NCBI RefSeq assembly: GCF_014643835.1
Contig: NZ_BMKD01000006.1
Span: 62,001 to 126,000, forward strand
DNA: 64,000 nt
Origin: Mucilaginibacter rubeus
GTDB lineage: Bacteria; Bacteroidota; Bacteroidia; Sphingobacteriales; Sphingobacteriaceae
Reading direction: 5' to 3'
Below, piece by piece: positions 28,413-37,603 of this stretch (positions are counted from its first letter, which is position 1; every line of letters begins with the position of its first letter). The position numbers and the translations under genes were made by a program. The notes under the pieces are model-generated. The model did not search any database, was not told the origin of the DNA, and was given only the letters and a program-made list of their open reading frames with translations.

Positions 28413-30821
28413 TCAATGTGTGAGTGCTTTAACAGTTATGGTTGCTTCGGATAAACTTGCCGAACTAACGGTAAGCTTAATATCGCCGGCATTATGAGTG
28501 CTCCTGATTACCACCATGGCCCGGCCATGCCAGGCTTTGCGCGAATTGCCTATATATGGGTCAGTGTCCTTGACATTCGCATTATCCACTCCGGTTATTA
28601 CACCAGGCCCTTCAATTTTAAATTGAAGTCGATCTGATGCGTTTGGTTGTAGTACGCCATCCTTATCAGTGATTTCAATTGAAACATAGGATAGGTCCTG
28701 CCCATTCGGCAATAGCTGCTTACGGTCGGCAATGAGCCTGACCTTAGCAGCGGAGCCTGAAGTTTGCAGCGTAGTTGATTCAATTTCTTTATCATTTTCA
28801 ACGCCCACTGCTTTGAGGGTCCCTGGCGTATAGGGTACTGAGAAAGTAGCTTTAAATTCCTGATTTACTGTTGTAGGCTTCTCCTCAAGAAGTTTGTCAT
28901 TGAAGTAAAGCCTTACTTTGGGATATTTTGAATATACGTCTACGTCTAATTTTCTGCCCTCAAAGCCTGGCCATGTCCAGCTTTCCCAGGTAGGCCATAC
29001 AGACCACCAGGTTTCTTTGATTTCCAGCGGTTCGGGCTTTGGCTCGCGGACAGCCATGTACAGCTTTTCCTTATCGTTGTACAACATGCTGCGGTAGTGC
29101 GAAATCGGTTTTCTCCATCCGGTTAAATCTATATCTCCGCAATACGCACCATGCCATGGAAAAAAATCATTTTCCCAATGTTCTCCTGGCACATCGCCCG
29201 AATAATACCATCGGCCAATTCCCGATTCGCCTAAATAATCTATCGCTGTCCATACAAAATCGCCAATAATATAATTGTTGTTTTGTACCAGCTTCCAATT
29301 GGCAAAAGCATCTCGCGGGTATGATTCGGTCTGAAAAATAACACGGGAGGGCACCCTTTTATGATCTGCGGGAGCACCTTGAAGTTGGTAATTATAGCCG
29401 CAAACATCATGAGCTGCCATAAGCGGATCTAAAGATTCCCAGTCATTGCCCCACTTTACAATTGCCGATGTTACCGGTCGTGTGCTATCTATACCTTTAA
29501 CAATACCTGCAAGCATTTTAGCGGTCACAACAGCCTCTGGCTTGTTTCTCTCAACCACTTCATTACCTATACTCCACATAAAAATTGAAGGATGGTTCCT
29601 ATCGCGCAGCACCATTGTTTCCAGGTCGCGTTTCGACCATTTATCAAAATATACAGAATAGTCGTGTTTGTTTTTACCAACTCTCCAGCCATCGAAAGCC
29701 TCATCAATAACTAATAAACCTAACCTGTCGCAAGCTTCTAAAAAAGCTTCGGACGGTGGATTATGAGATGTACGCACAGCGTTGAAACCGGCAGCTTTCA
29801 TTAACTCAACTTTACGTTCCTCGGCCCGGTCAAAAGCAGCGGCACCAAGGCACCCGTTGTCATGATGGACACATCCGCCGCTAATCTTCACAGTTTTACC
29901 ATTAAGCTGGAAACCTTTTTCCGGCGTAAACTTTATTGAGCGGATGCCCAAAGTGGTCTTTGTCTCATCTATTTTTTTATCACCTTTTAATACCTGGATT
30001 TGAGCCTGATATAAATAAGGGGTTTCCGGTGTCCATAATAATGGCTTCGATACTTTTATAATTTGAGTAACCTCTTTTTCGCCGTGTGCCGGTAACTCTA
30101 CCTTTGTTGTATTATTTCCCGCATCTTTAAAGCTTACGGATAGCAGCCGGGTGTTAACAGCGATGCGCTGCGGAAAGCCGGTTTCGTTTTTTATCGTAGC
30201 CTTAACCTGTACCGAAGCCTGCTTTGAAGAGACTTCGGGTGTTGTAATGGCTACTCCCCAATCGGCTAAGTGTAAGGGATTGGTAACGTCAAGCCACACA
30301 TGGCGGTAGATTCCTGAACCACTATACCATCTGCTGTTTACTTGCTGTGAATTATCCACACGTACGGCTATCACATTCTCTTTGTTAAAATCCAGGTAAG
30401 GCGAAAGATCATACCTAAATGACGAATAACCATAAGGCCGGATACCAAGGGATTTACCATTGATAAACACCTCCGAATTCATGTAAACGCCCTCAAAATA
30501 AACGAAAATGCTTTTTCCTTTCCATTCAGGAGCTACCTTGAACGTTTTTCTGTACCAGCCAATGCCCGTCGGGAAATAACCGCCCGCACCTCCCGTTGGA
30601 TTTTTGGGGCTTACGCTCCCTTCAATGCTCCAATCATGCGGCAAGTCAAGGTTACGCCAGGCATTATCATTAAAATCCCGTAACCGTGCCAATGAATCGT
30701 CACCCAGGTTAAATTTCCAATTGTAATCAAACAATTGTTTTCGCCCGGAGCCAACCGAAGATTGGGCAAAACTTAGAACACTATAAGCCAAAAGCAAGGT
30801 GGCTATTGTTATTCTTTTCAT
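28413..30821 (-). CDS. GH2 family beta-galactosidase-type hydrolase (copy 1)
   Basis: The ATG at 30821 gives 802 residues with a clean signal peptide (MKRITIATLLLAYSVLSFAQ). An upstream in-frame ATG at 30857 would overlap GH3 and bury the signal. Domains are the GH2 sugar-binding jelly roll (about 35-180, DLPHDWSIEG, GWYRKTF), an Ig-like domain (about 190-295) and a TIM barrel (about 300-590). The barrel has SHNPPSEAFLEACDRLG, acid/base Glu in FMWSIGNEV and nucleophile Glu in IFQTESYP. DUF4982-like and Ig-like C-terminal domains follow. It is a likely beta-galactosidase on side chains; beta-mannosidase or beta-glucuronidase activity cannot be excluded. Confidence 0.92.
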   Translation of the reverse strand: MKRITIATLLLAYSVLSFAQSSVGSGRKQLFDYNWKFNLGDDSLARLRDFNDNAWRNLDLPHDWSIEGSVSPKNPTGGAGGYFPTGIGWYRKTFKVAPEWKGKSIFVYFEGVYMNSEVFINGKSLGIRPYGYSSFRYDLSPYLDFNKENVIAVRVDNSQQVNSRWYSGSGIYRHVWLDVTNPLHLADWGVAITTPEVSSKQASVQVKATIKNETGFPQRIAVNTRLLSVSFKDAGNNTTKVELPAHGEKEVTQIIKVSKPLLWTPETPYLYQAQIQVLKGDKKIDETKTTLGIRSIKFTPEKGFQLNGKTVKISGGCVHHDNGCLGAAAFDRAEERKVELMKAAGFNAVRTSHNPPSEAFLEACDRLGLLVIDEAFDGWRVGKNKHDYSVYFDKWSKRDLETMVLRDRNHPSIFMWSIGNEVVERNKPEAVVTAKMLAGIVKGIDSTRPVTSAIVKWGNDWESLDPLMAAHDVCGYNYQLQGAPADHKRVPSRVIFQTESYPRDAFANWKLVQNNNYIIGDFVWTAIDYLGESGIGRWYYSGDVPGEHWENDFFPWHGAYCGDIDLTGWRKPISHYRSMLYNDKEKLYMAVREPKPEPLEIKETWWSVWPTWESWTWPGFEGRKLDVDVYSKYPKVRLYFNDKLLEEKPTTVNQEFKATFSVPYTPGTLKAVGVENDKEIESTTLQTSGSAAKVRLIADRKQLLPNGQDLSYVSIEITDKDGVLQPNASDRLQFKIEGPGVITGVDNANVKDTDPYIGNSRKAWHGRAMVVIRSTHNAGDIKLTVSSASLSEATITVKALTH

Positions 30822-30843
30822 AAAAGTGGTATGCTTAACACAG

Positions 30844-33000
30844 TTATTTAACTGCAATTTTTGTTTTAAGAATGATATTACGGGATGAATTACCTAACTC
30901 AAGAACGTATTCGCCGGCTTCTGTGTTCCAGCCTTTTTTTGCTTCATCATAAAATGCCAGATCTCCAGTTTTAACCTGCATTTCTATCGTCTTTGTTTCG
31001 CCGGCCTTTAAAAATATCTTTTTAAATGCTTTGAGCTCTTTTTCAGGGCGCTGTACCGAACAAACCGGGTCATTCACATACAGCTGCACAACTTCGGCAC
31101 CATTTCTTCCTCCTGTATTTTTGATCGTAAACTTCGCATGGATCGTTTCGTCTTTTTTATAAATTGATTTATCTGTGGAAAGTTTGCTGACAGAAAAATC
31201 GGTATAAGAAAGGCCATAACCAAATGGGAACAGCGGCACTATATTTTTTGTATCATACCAACGATAACCAACCAATATTCCCTCCTTATATTCGGCTGTG
31301 AGATTATTGCCCGGATAGGTATTTAAATTAAACGCCGGCGAATCATTTAACGAAGCCGGGAAGGTAAATGGAAGCTTACCCGATGGGTTTATAGTCCCTT
31401 TTAACACATCGGCGAGCGCATTGCCGGCTTCTGAGCCATTAAACCATGACCAAACAATGGTGTGATTTGATTTTTTGATTTCGTTCAGGTCAAATGGCGC
31501 ACCAGCCATTACTACAATAATGGTATTGGGATTAACGGCACTTACGGCGTTAACCAAAGCCTGCTCGCCAAAAGGCAGTTCCAGGCTTTTGCGATCATGG
31601 GCTTCACTTTCGTATTCACGGTTTGAACCAATACACAAAATGACAACATCACTGCTTTTAGCAAGTGCTATGGCTTCATTAATCAGGTCCTGATCGGGTT
31701 TATTATAGTCACCATTTTGTTCAGCAGTTTTACTCGCCTGGTACTTTGCCCTGTAACCCTGTGCAAACCCGATATCGGCGGTTTTACCGAACCTTGACTT
31801 TATACCTTCTAATGCGGTAACCTCATGTTTTGCTTTTACACCCGCACCATATCCCCCCAAAGCGAAAGTACGTACGGCATTATCCCCTATAACTGCTATG
31901 CGTTTGATCTCACTTGTTTTTAACGGCAATAATTGTTTATCGTTTTTCAACAGAACTATGGATTCTGAGGCGATCTCATACGCCGCCTTAGCGTGCTCCG
32001 GGGTTGAGATAGATCCTTTTGGATGGTTGGTACTCATAGATGTATGGTACATGAGCCATAAAATCCTGCCCACTTTATCGTCAATAGTTTTTACTGAAAC
32101 CTGCCCGGCTTTAACAGCGGCAAGCAATGGTTTAGCCAGATACCATTGATCATAAGGTCCGCTCGAACCCATTTCAATATCAAGGCCATTGTTTGCTGCC
32201 GCCACAGTATGATGCGTGCCTGCCCAGTCAGACATAACTACGCCTTTAAAGCCCCAGTCTCCTTTTAAAACTTTGTTTAATAAATACCCATTTTCAGAAC
32301 ACCAATAACCATTTAACTTATTATAAGCCGACATAACGGTATAAGCATTGCCCTGCTGAACGGCAGCTTTAAAAGCAGGGAAATAGATTTCCTGCAAAGC
32401 CCTTTCATCAACCATTGTATTTACACTATCGCGGTTAAGCTCCTGATTATTGGCGGCAAAATGTTTAATACAGGCCGCCACATGCTGACTTTGAATCCCT
32501 TTTACCGATTGAATGGCCAATTGGCTATTTAAATAGGGGTCTTCTGAGTAATATTCATAAGTACGGCCGCAAATGGGCATCCTACAGATGTTAAACGCAG
32601 GCGCAAGCATCACATTTTTTTTACGGGCATTCGCTTCCTCTCCTATTACCACGCCATATTTATTGGCCATTACAGGGTTCCAGGTAGCTGCTATTGCCGA
32701 GCCATTGGGTAAAAACGTAGCAGAATCGGTTGTCCAATTGGCCGAAGCCCAGTCAAAGCGTTTTATTTCCTCGCGCACACCTAATGGCCCGTCGTCACAG
32801 GTCAATTCAGGGATACCTAAACGCGGCACACCTGCCGAAGAAAATAAAGCGTTGCCGTGCAACATTTCTATTTTCTCTTCAAGTGTCATCTTTTTGATGA
32901 TACTATTGATCTTTAATTTAAGGGCTGCATCGTTTTTGTTTTGTGCAGATACACTACCAAACAAAAAAAGCGCGATAATACAGGTAATTATATATTTCAT
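30844..33000 (-). CDS. GH3 family beta-glucosidase / beta-xylosidase
   Basis: The ATG at 33000 gives 718 residues with signal MKYIITCIIALFLFGSVSAQ. An alternative ATG at 33033 shares its A with the stop of the upstream GH2 gene (TAATG), so coupled translation from there is possible. GH3 features are LTCDDGPLGVR, AACIKHFAANNQELNRD and nucleophile Asp in FKGVVMSDWAGTH. The alpha/beta sandwich has VILCIGSNREYESEAHDRKS, and a C-terminal fibronectin-III-like domain carries GAEVVQLYVND. It would split cello-oligosaccharides or xylosides to monomers in the periplasm. It is third in the operon. Confidence 0.93.
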   Translation of the reverse strand: MKYIITCIIALFLFGSVSAQNKNDAALKLKINSIIKKMTLEEKIEMLHGNALFSSAGVPRLGIPELTCDDGPLGVREEIKRFDWASANWTTDSATFLPNGSAIAATWNPVMANKYGVVIGEEANARKKNVMLAPAFNICRMPICGRTYEYYSEDPYLNSQLAIQSVKGIQSQHVAACIKHFAANNQELNRDSVNTMVDERALQEIYFPAFKAAVQQGNAYTVMSAYNKLNGYWCSENGYLLNKVLKGDWGFKGVVMSDWAGTHHTVAAANNGLDIEMGSSGPYDQWYLAKPLLAAVKAGQVSVKTIDDKVGRILWLMYHTSMSTNHPKGSISTPEHAKAAYEIASESIVLLKNDKQLLPLKTSEIKRIAVIGDNAVRTFALGGYGAGVKAKHEVTALEGIKSRFGKTADIGFAQGYRAKYQASKTAEQNGDYNKPDQDLINEAIALAKSSDVVILCIGSNREYESEAHDRKSLELPFGEQALVNAVSAVNPNTIIVVMAGAPFDLNEIKKSNHTIVWSWFNGSEAGNALADVLKGTINPSGKLPFTFPASLNDSPAFNLNTYPGNNLTAEYKEGILVGYRWYDTKNIVPLFPFGYGLSYTDFSVSKLSTDKSIYKKDETIHAKFTIKNTGGRNGAEVVQLYVNDPVCSVQRPEKELKAFKKIFLKAGETKTIEMQVKTGDLAFYDEAKKGWNTEAGEYVLELGNSSRNIILKTKIAVK

Positions 33001-33032
33001 AAGCATTATTTCTTTAAATTCTTTGTTTAACA

Positions 33033-35900
33033 TTATTTATCAGCAGCTGTAATTTCAATAGCCGACTGCTTTAACCCCGGCGAAGTTGCCTTTAAAACTA
33101 TAGTGCCCGGCTGCCCGGTTGACTGGACAATAACCTGGGCATAACCGCTAAAAAGTTTTCGCTTATATTGCTCTGCAGGGTAAACCAATTGGATAAGGCC
33201 GGGATCGGTATTAACGCTCGCCCAGATGTTTGCTTTAAGCAAGGGGGTAGCTACAATTGCGATGGTATTGTTGCCGGGGTGCAGTAATGAAGCATCCAGT
33301 TTAAATTCGGTGTTCCCATCGCCTGCTTTGATTCCGTGCCCTATTTCCTTACCATTGATGTAGATGTTTTGAACTTTGCCGACATTTTTGCTAAATAAGG
33401 TAGCGGTAGCGGTTGCCGTATCAGCAGGCATGGTAAAACCAGCCCGGTAAACTATGGCTTTCACTCTTCGGCCAAATTCATCGTCCCGGGTATCTTTAAA
33501 AGCATTTTGCCAGCTGCTATCGTTATAATCCGCTGCAACCTCGGCCTTCGCGTTTAAATCGTCGACAAATTTCTCTTTGAAAGCGCCTATATTAATAAGG
33601 TCTATCCGTTCTAAATATTGATCCGCCTCCAGCGATGTTGGATCGCCGTTGCCCACCCCTATGATTTTGCCGGGGCCTGTAATTGAAAAGCTCAGCTCAT
33701 TTTGGGCGGTTGGCACCCGCAGGTTGTTTTTGTCATCGGCCTGCACTGTAATTATGGCAATATCTTTTTTATCGGCCTTAATCGCTTTGCGGTCCACTGT
33801 TAACTTAACCTGATTTGGCATAAGGGTAGTTTTAACAATATCGTTATCGACTTTAATGCCTTTTTTGTAACCTACAGCTTCCAGCGTTCCGGGCTCATAT
33901 TTTACCTGCCATTCCAGGTGCCCGTTTAGCTCCATAGTTTTTTTACCGAGGCTTTTTTTGTTTAAAAAAAGCTCCACCTCGTCACAATTGCTGTACGCGC
34001 ACACCCGTATTTCCTGGCCTTCTTTACCTTGCCAGTTCCAGTGCGGCAATAGGTGCACCACTGTCTCGTTCGTCCACCATGATTTTAAATAATAGTAATC
34101 GTCCTTTGGAAAACCGCAGGCATCAACCATTCCAAAATATGATCCTACTGAGGGCCATCCAAACGGTGTTGGCTCACCCCTGTAATCAAAACCGGTCCAG
34201 ATGAACATGCCGGCCAGATATGGGCGCGAGGCATAATGTTTCCAGCCTTGTTCCAGGCTATAAAAAAAGTCGTTTTGTTTTCTGTCATATGCCGCAAGCT
34301 GGTGCTTGTCCATATCATCCTCGTAAATCCCCCTCGAGGCAACTGTCGAGCCCTCTTCGGTACCCCAGCTAAATTGATTCGGATATTTTTTATGTTGCTC
34401 ATCGGTATTTTTGGTAGCAACGTAGTTATAGCCGAGCACATCTATTACCGTTGAGATCCCGGAGCCGATGCCGCCGCTTATAGCCGCGGTGATGTAACGT
34501 GTTGAATCAACCGATTTGGCAAAAGCCTGCATAGTGGCTGCTATCCGCGCCCCGGTAATGTTACCTTCAATACCCCATTCTTCATTCCCTATCGACCAAC
34601 TGATGATGCTGGGATGGTTACGGTCGCGCAGGATCATCCTTTTCAGGTCATTTAGTTGAGTGGATGCCACACCCATTAAGCGGTTTTCATCGATAACCAG
34701 CATCCCTAACCTGTCGCACGCGTCAAGTAATTCGGGCGTTGGCGGGTTATGCGAACAGCGATAGGCATTACAGCCCATGCCTTTTAAAGTCCTGATTCTG
34801 AAATCCTGTAAAGCATCGGGCATTGCTGCACCAACGCCGGCATGGTCCTGATGATTGTTTGTTCCCTGTATTTTTACGTGTTTGCCATTTAGAAAAAAAC
34901 CCTCGTTAGCGTCAAACCTTATGGTTCGGATCCCGAAAGTTGTTACGTAACTGTCTATGATACTTCCATTCTCTTCAACTGTAGTAATCAGCTTATGCAA
35001 ATAGGGTGTTTCTAATGACCAGAGTTTTGGATTGTTAACCGTCAAAATATTTTTAATATCCTGCGATGCGAAAGGCTTCAACGTAAGCCCGGTAGTCGTT
35101 TTCGTCGCAAGGGCTTTGCCACTATCATCAATAATTGTTTGAGTTATATTAAAACTTCTTGTTTTTTTGTCGTCATTGTTGATGGTAGCCGTTGCCGTAA
35201 CATCGGCCACATTGCTTTTTACCGCTGTAGTAACGAACGTTCCATCGGGCACGATGTGAACCTGGTTTGTTTTGTTAAGCCACACATGGCGATAGATGCC
35301 CGCGCCTTCATAAAACCAACCTTCTTCCATAGTTACATCCGCACGTACGGCTATAACGTTGTTGCCGCCATAGTTTAAATATTCTGAAATATTATATTCA
35401 AAGCGATTATAGCCGCTGGGTTCGGTGCCTAAGTAATGTCCGTTTACCCAAACTATACTATTTCGGAAAACGCCATCAAACGCTATGGATATACGCTTAC
35501 CAAGGTCGGAAGCCGGTATAGCAAAGGTTTTGCGGTACCAGCCCACGCTTGCCTCGGGGAAGTTACGGCCAATAGCTTTCGATCCGTGACTGAAACTGCC
35601 TTTCGGGCTAAATGGCTGTTCAACTGCCCAATCATGCGGAAGGTCGATCTTACGCCAGCCCCTGTCGTCAAATTCTGCCGATGCGGCGCCATCGCCATAA
35701 CCAGTTTTGGCCAAATAGGAGAACCCGCCGGTCCCGTTATAAAAATCTTTAGAAACATCGTATGCATGCCCCAAAGCAAAGCGCCAGTCATTATCAATAG
35801 ATAAATGTTCGCGTTTTGAAGCTATTTCAGGGGATTGGGCTATAGTTTTCCCTGTAGCGAACACTAAAATCAAAAAATACAAAAAGTAGGTTGGTTTCAT
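33033..35900 (-). CDS. GH2 family beta-galactosidase-type hydrolase, long form (copy 2)
   Basis: The ATG at 35900 gives 955 residues (MKPTYFLYFLILVFATGKTIAQ signal). The ATG at 35912 only adds four residues. It carries a GH2 sugar-binding domain (about 35-215) and an Ig-like domain, then the catalytic barrel from about 340. The barrel has SHNPPTPELLDACDRLG, acid/base Glu in SWSIGNEEWG and nucleophile Glu within SWGTEEGSTVASRG. A DUF4982-like domain and a C-terminal extension with a further beta domain (about 740-900, NIYINGKEIGHG) follow, making it about 150 residues longer than copy 1. It is second in the operon, 70 bp after GH5. A specificity different from copy 1 is likely. Confidence 0.92.
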   Translation of the reverse strand: MKPTYFLYFLILVFATGKTIAQSPEIASKREHLSIDNDWRFALGHAYDVSKDFYNGTGGFSYLAKTGYGDGAASAEFDDRGWRKIDLPHDWAVEQPFSPKGSFSHGSKAIGRNFPEASVGWYRKTFAIPASDLGKRISIAFDGVFRNSIVWVNGHYLGTEPSGYNRFEYNISEYLNYGGNNVIAVRADVTMEEGWFYEGAGIYRHVWLNKTNQVHIVPDGTFVTTAVKSNVADVTATATINNDDKKTRSFNITQTIIDDSGKALATKTTTGLTLKPFASQDIKNILTVNNPKLWSLETPYLHKLITTVEENGSIIDSYVTTFGIRTIRFDANEGFFLNGKHVKIQGTNNHQDHAGVGAAMPDALQDFRIRTLKGMGCNAYRCSHNPPTPELLDACDRLGMLVIDENRLMGVASTQLNDLKRMILRDRNHPSIISWSIGNEEWGIEGNITGARIAATMQAFAKSVDSTRYITAAISGGIGSGISTVIDVLGYNYVATKNTDEQHKKYPNQFSWGTEEGSTVASRGIYEDDMDKHQLAAYDRKQNDFFYSLEQGWKHYASRPYLAGMFIWTGFDYRGEPTPFGWPSVGSYFGMVDACGFPKDDYYYLKSWWTNETVVHLLPHWNWQGKEGQEIRVCAYSNCDEVELFLNKKSLGKKTMELNGHLEWQVKYEPGTLEAVGYKKGIKVDNDIVKTTLMPNQVKLTVDRKAIKADKKDIAIITVQADDKNNLRVPTAQNELSFSITGPGKIIGVGNGDPTSLEADQYLERIDLINIGAFKEKFVDDLNAKAEVAADYNDSSWQNAFKDTRDDEFGRRVKAIVYRAGFTMPADTATATATLFSKNVGKVQNIYINGKEIGHGIKAGDGNTEFKLDASLLHPGNNTIAIVATPLLKANIWASVNTDPGLIQLVYPAEQYKRKLFSGYAQVIVQSTGQPGTIVLKATSPGLKQSAIEITAADK

Positions 35901-35970
35901 TTTTTTAAACAAGGTTTGGTATAAGACGCTTGCATGGCAATCAGCGGATTTATTATCATTGCAAAAATTG

Positions 35971-37176
35971 TTACTTGGCCCCTGCTATAAGGGCATTAAT
36001 TGTGCGTTGATCAAGTACTTTATTATTTCGTCTGTCCAGGGCAATACCTATATCCCAAAAAAATGGCTTAAGGCCGTTGGCTATAGCTTGTTGTGTTGTA
36101 AACTTTATCCAATAATCTACAGCATCATTGTGTACCGCCAAATCTTTAGGGGCAGTTCGTCTGTAAGCGCCATATTCTCCCATCACAACAGGGATTCCTT
36201 TATCAACGAATTTTGTTTTCATGAGTTGGAATGTGCTCTTAACCTCAGCCTCTTCTCCATAAGTTGGGTTTCTCGCAGAATCCGATAATGAGTGGTGCCC
36301 GTTCCCCCAATAATAAAACATGCGGCCCCATGGTTCATCTTTTTCCATAAGGCAAAAATTAAAGGGAGAATAATAATGTACCTCAACCATTAACCGGCCT
36401 TTTACCTGATCGGTTGGCAGAGATGTCATAAAATGACTTGTTTTTTCCATGTTAGTAGATGGGCCCTGCAGTATCAATACACGGTAGGCGTTTTTACCAC
36501 CGGTTGACCTAACCGCGTTAATAAAAGTTTGATGATAGGTAGCAAGTATTGCTGTTGCCGCGGCATCATCTGCAGCCGGCTCATTAGCGCTGGCAAACAT
36601 CAAATGTTCGTCAAAATCGCGCATTGCTGTTGCAATTTGTTCCCAAAACGCTTTTTGTTTAGCGTTAACAGAATCCTGTTTTGCCGGGGTAATATTATTT
36701 TCAAGCCAACCGCCATCCCAGTGAATATTGAGCAACACATACATATCGTTTTTTACACAATATTGTACTACCTGTTTTACGCGGTTTAACCAGGCGTCCT
36801 GTATTTTGGCAGTTTTTTTATCTGAATATTGATCCCAGGCGCAAGGGATACGAATAGCATTAAACCCGCTCCGCTTAACCAGTTTGATATAATCTTCTGT
36901 AATTAAAGGATTGCCCCAGCCGGTTTCGCCGCCGGGCGCTTCCATTGTGTTGCCGATGTTCCAGCCTAATTTGATGTTTGCTGCCTGTTGCACGGCAGTG
37001 TTATCCATTCCCGTTTTATCGGGAGCCTTGGGCGAAATATTGTATGAGGGATAAATTGTTTTGACAACGGCTGTGTCATTTATTATTTTTTTAGGAACAT
37101 AACAAAAAGCGGCCTTGAGCGGCGAAGCAATCGAAAAAATAGCAGCAGTACACCAAAGTATACGTTTTAACATCAT
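35971..37176 (-). CDS. GH5 endo-glucanase/xyloglucanase, single domain, first gene of hydrolase operon
   Basis: The 401-residue product has a signal peptide (TAAIFSIASPLKAAF) and no lipoprotein Cys or accessory domain. GH5 motifs are LGWNIGNTMEAPGGE, IRIPCAWDQYS, LNIHWDGGW, acid/base Glu199 in ASANEPA and nucleophile Glu334 in VMGEYGAYR. It is a close paralogue of the BACON-GH5 at 20929-22395. In a 114-base segment around the acid/base I counted only eight differences, so one arose by recent duplication or conversion. Lacking a lipid anchor, it probably works in the periplasm on imported oligosaccharides or is released. It opens the six-gene operon under the promoter at 37262-37315. Confidence 0.94.
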   Translation of the reverse strand: MMLKRILWCTAAIFSIASPLKAAFCYVPKKIINDTAVVKTIYPSYNISPKAPDKTGMDNTAVQQAANIKLGWNIGNTMEAPGGETGWGNPLITEDYIKLVKRSGFNAIRIPCAWDQYSDKKTAKIQDAWLNRVKQVVQYCVKNDMYVLLNIHWDGGWLENNITPAKQDSVNAKQKAFWEQIATAMRDFDEHLMFASANEPAADDAAATAILATYHQTFINAVRSTGGKNAYRVLILQGPSTNMEKTSHFMTSLPTDQVKGRLMVEVHYYSPFNFCLMEKDEPWGRMFYYWGNGHHSLSDSARNPTYGEEAEVKSTFQLMKTKFVDKGIPVVMGEYGAYRRTAPKDLAVHNDAVDYWIKFTTQQAIANGLKPFFWDIGIALDRRNNKVLDQRTINALIAGAK

Positions 37177-37261
37177 AGTAAATTAAGCAGGTTTGAAAAT
37201 TGGCTTAAGCAATGCCAAACTTTAATTGCGTTTTACAATAAAGAAACATTGAATTACGCTG

Positions 37262-37315
37262 CTAATCTAAATGCCGGGGTGCAATCGATTGTTCACAAAT
37301 GGGGACACAAATGTT
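37262..37315 (-). promoter_or_regulatory. Promoter with shared operator, six-gene hydrolase operon
   Basis: On the minus strand AACATTTGTGTCCCCATTT starts at 37315, with ATTTGT twice 12 bp apart, then TGAACAATCGATTGC. TAGATTAG (37269-37262) lies at the common 46-bp offset and matches seven of eight -7 positions. The operator block is the closest relative of that at 14114, matching over about 35 bp. Confidence 0.7.
37282..37291. promoter_or_regulatory. Palindrome CAATCGATTG in the hydrolase-operon promoter
   Basis: The third copy of this palindrome is centred 21 bp upstream of the -7 element, as at 14138-14147. Confidence 0.45.
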
Positions 37316-37603
37316 AAAACCACATACTGTACTTATTTACAGCATGTTAAAGTAGATTCACACCCAATAATCGGTCATAACTGAAACAGATGTTGTACTA
37401 AATTTAACAAAAAGACCCCAAAAGCATCAAGTTAAACCAATAGCAAAATCAGGTAAATCGTTTTAAAAAATAATAAATGCGATTTCGCACACAACTAAAG
37501 CTAAACCAGCCCTCTTCTTTGGAAAGGGTTTAGGTGAGGCCATAAGCGGCAAATTTTAAAAGCGATTTCCTTACGGTAAAACCGGCTGAAGGCTTATAAA
37601 ACG

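Larger units (their letters stand above)
37177..37603. other. Intergenic region, 427 bp
   Basis: The region holds the GH5 promoter (37262-37315) and the 3' flank of the hybrid sensor. No further gene or strong terminator is seen in 37316-37603. Confidence 0.55.

Noticed and set aside
24747-37176. Reading the two GH2 genes as a recent duplication
   Set aside because: Lengths, linkers and motif surroundings differ strongly (802 versus 955 residues), so they are old paralogues.
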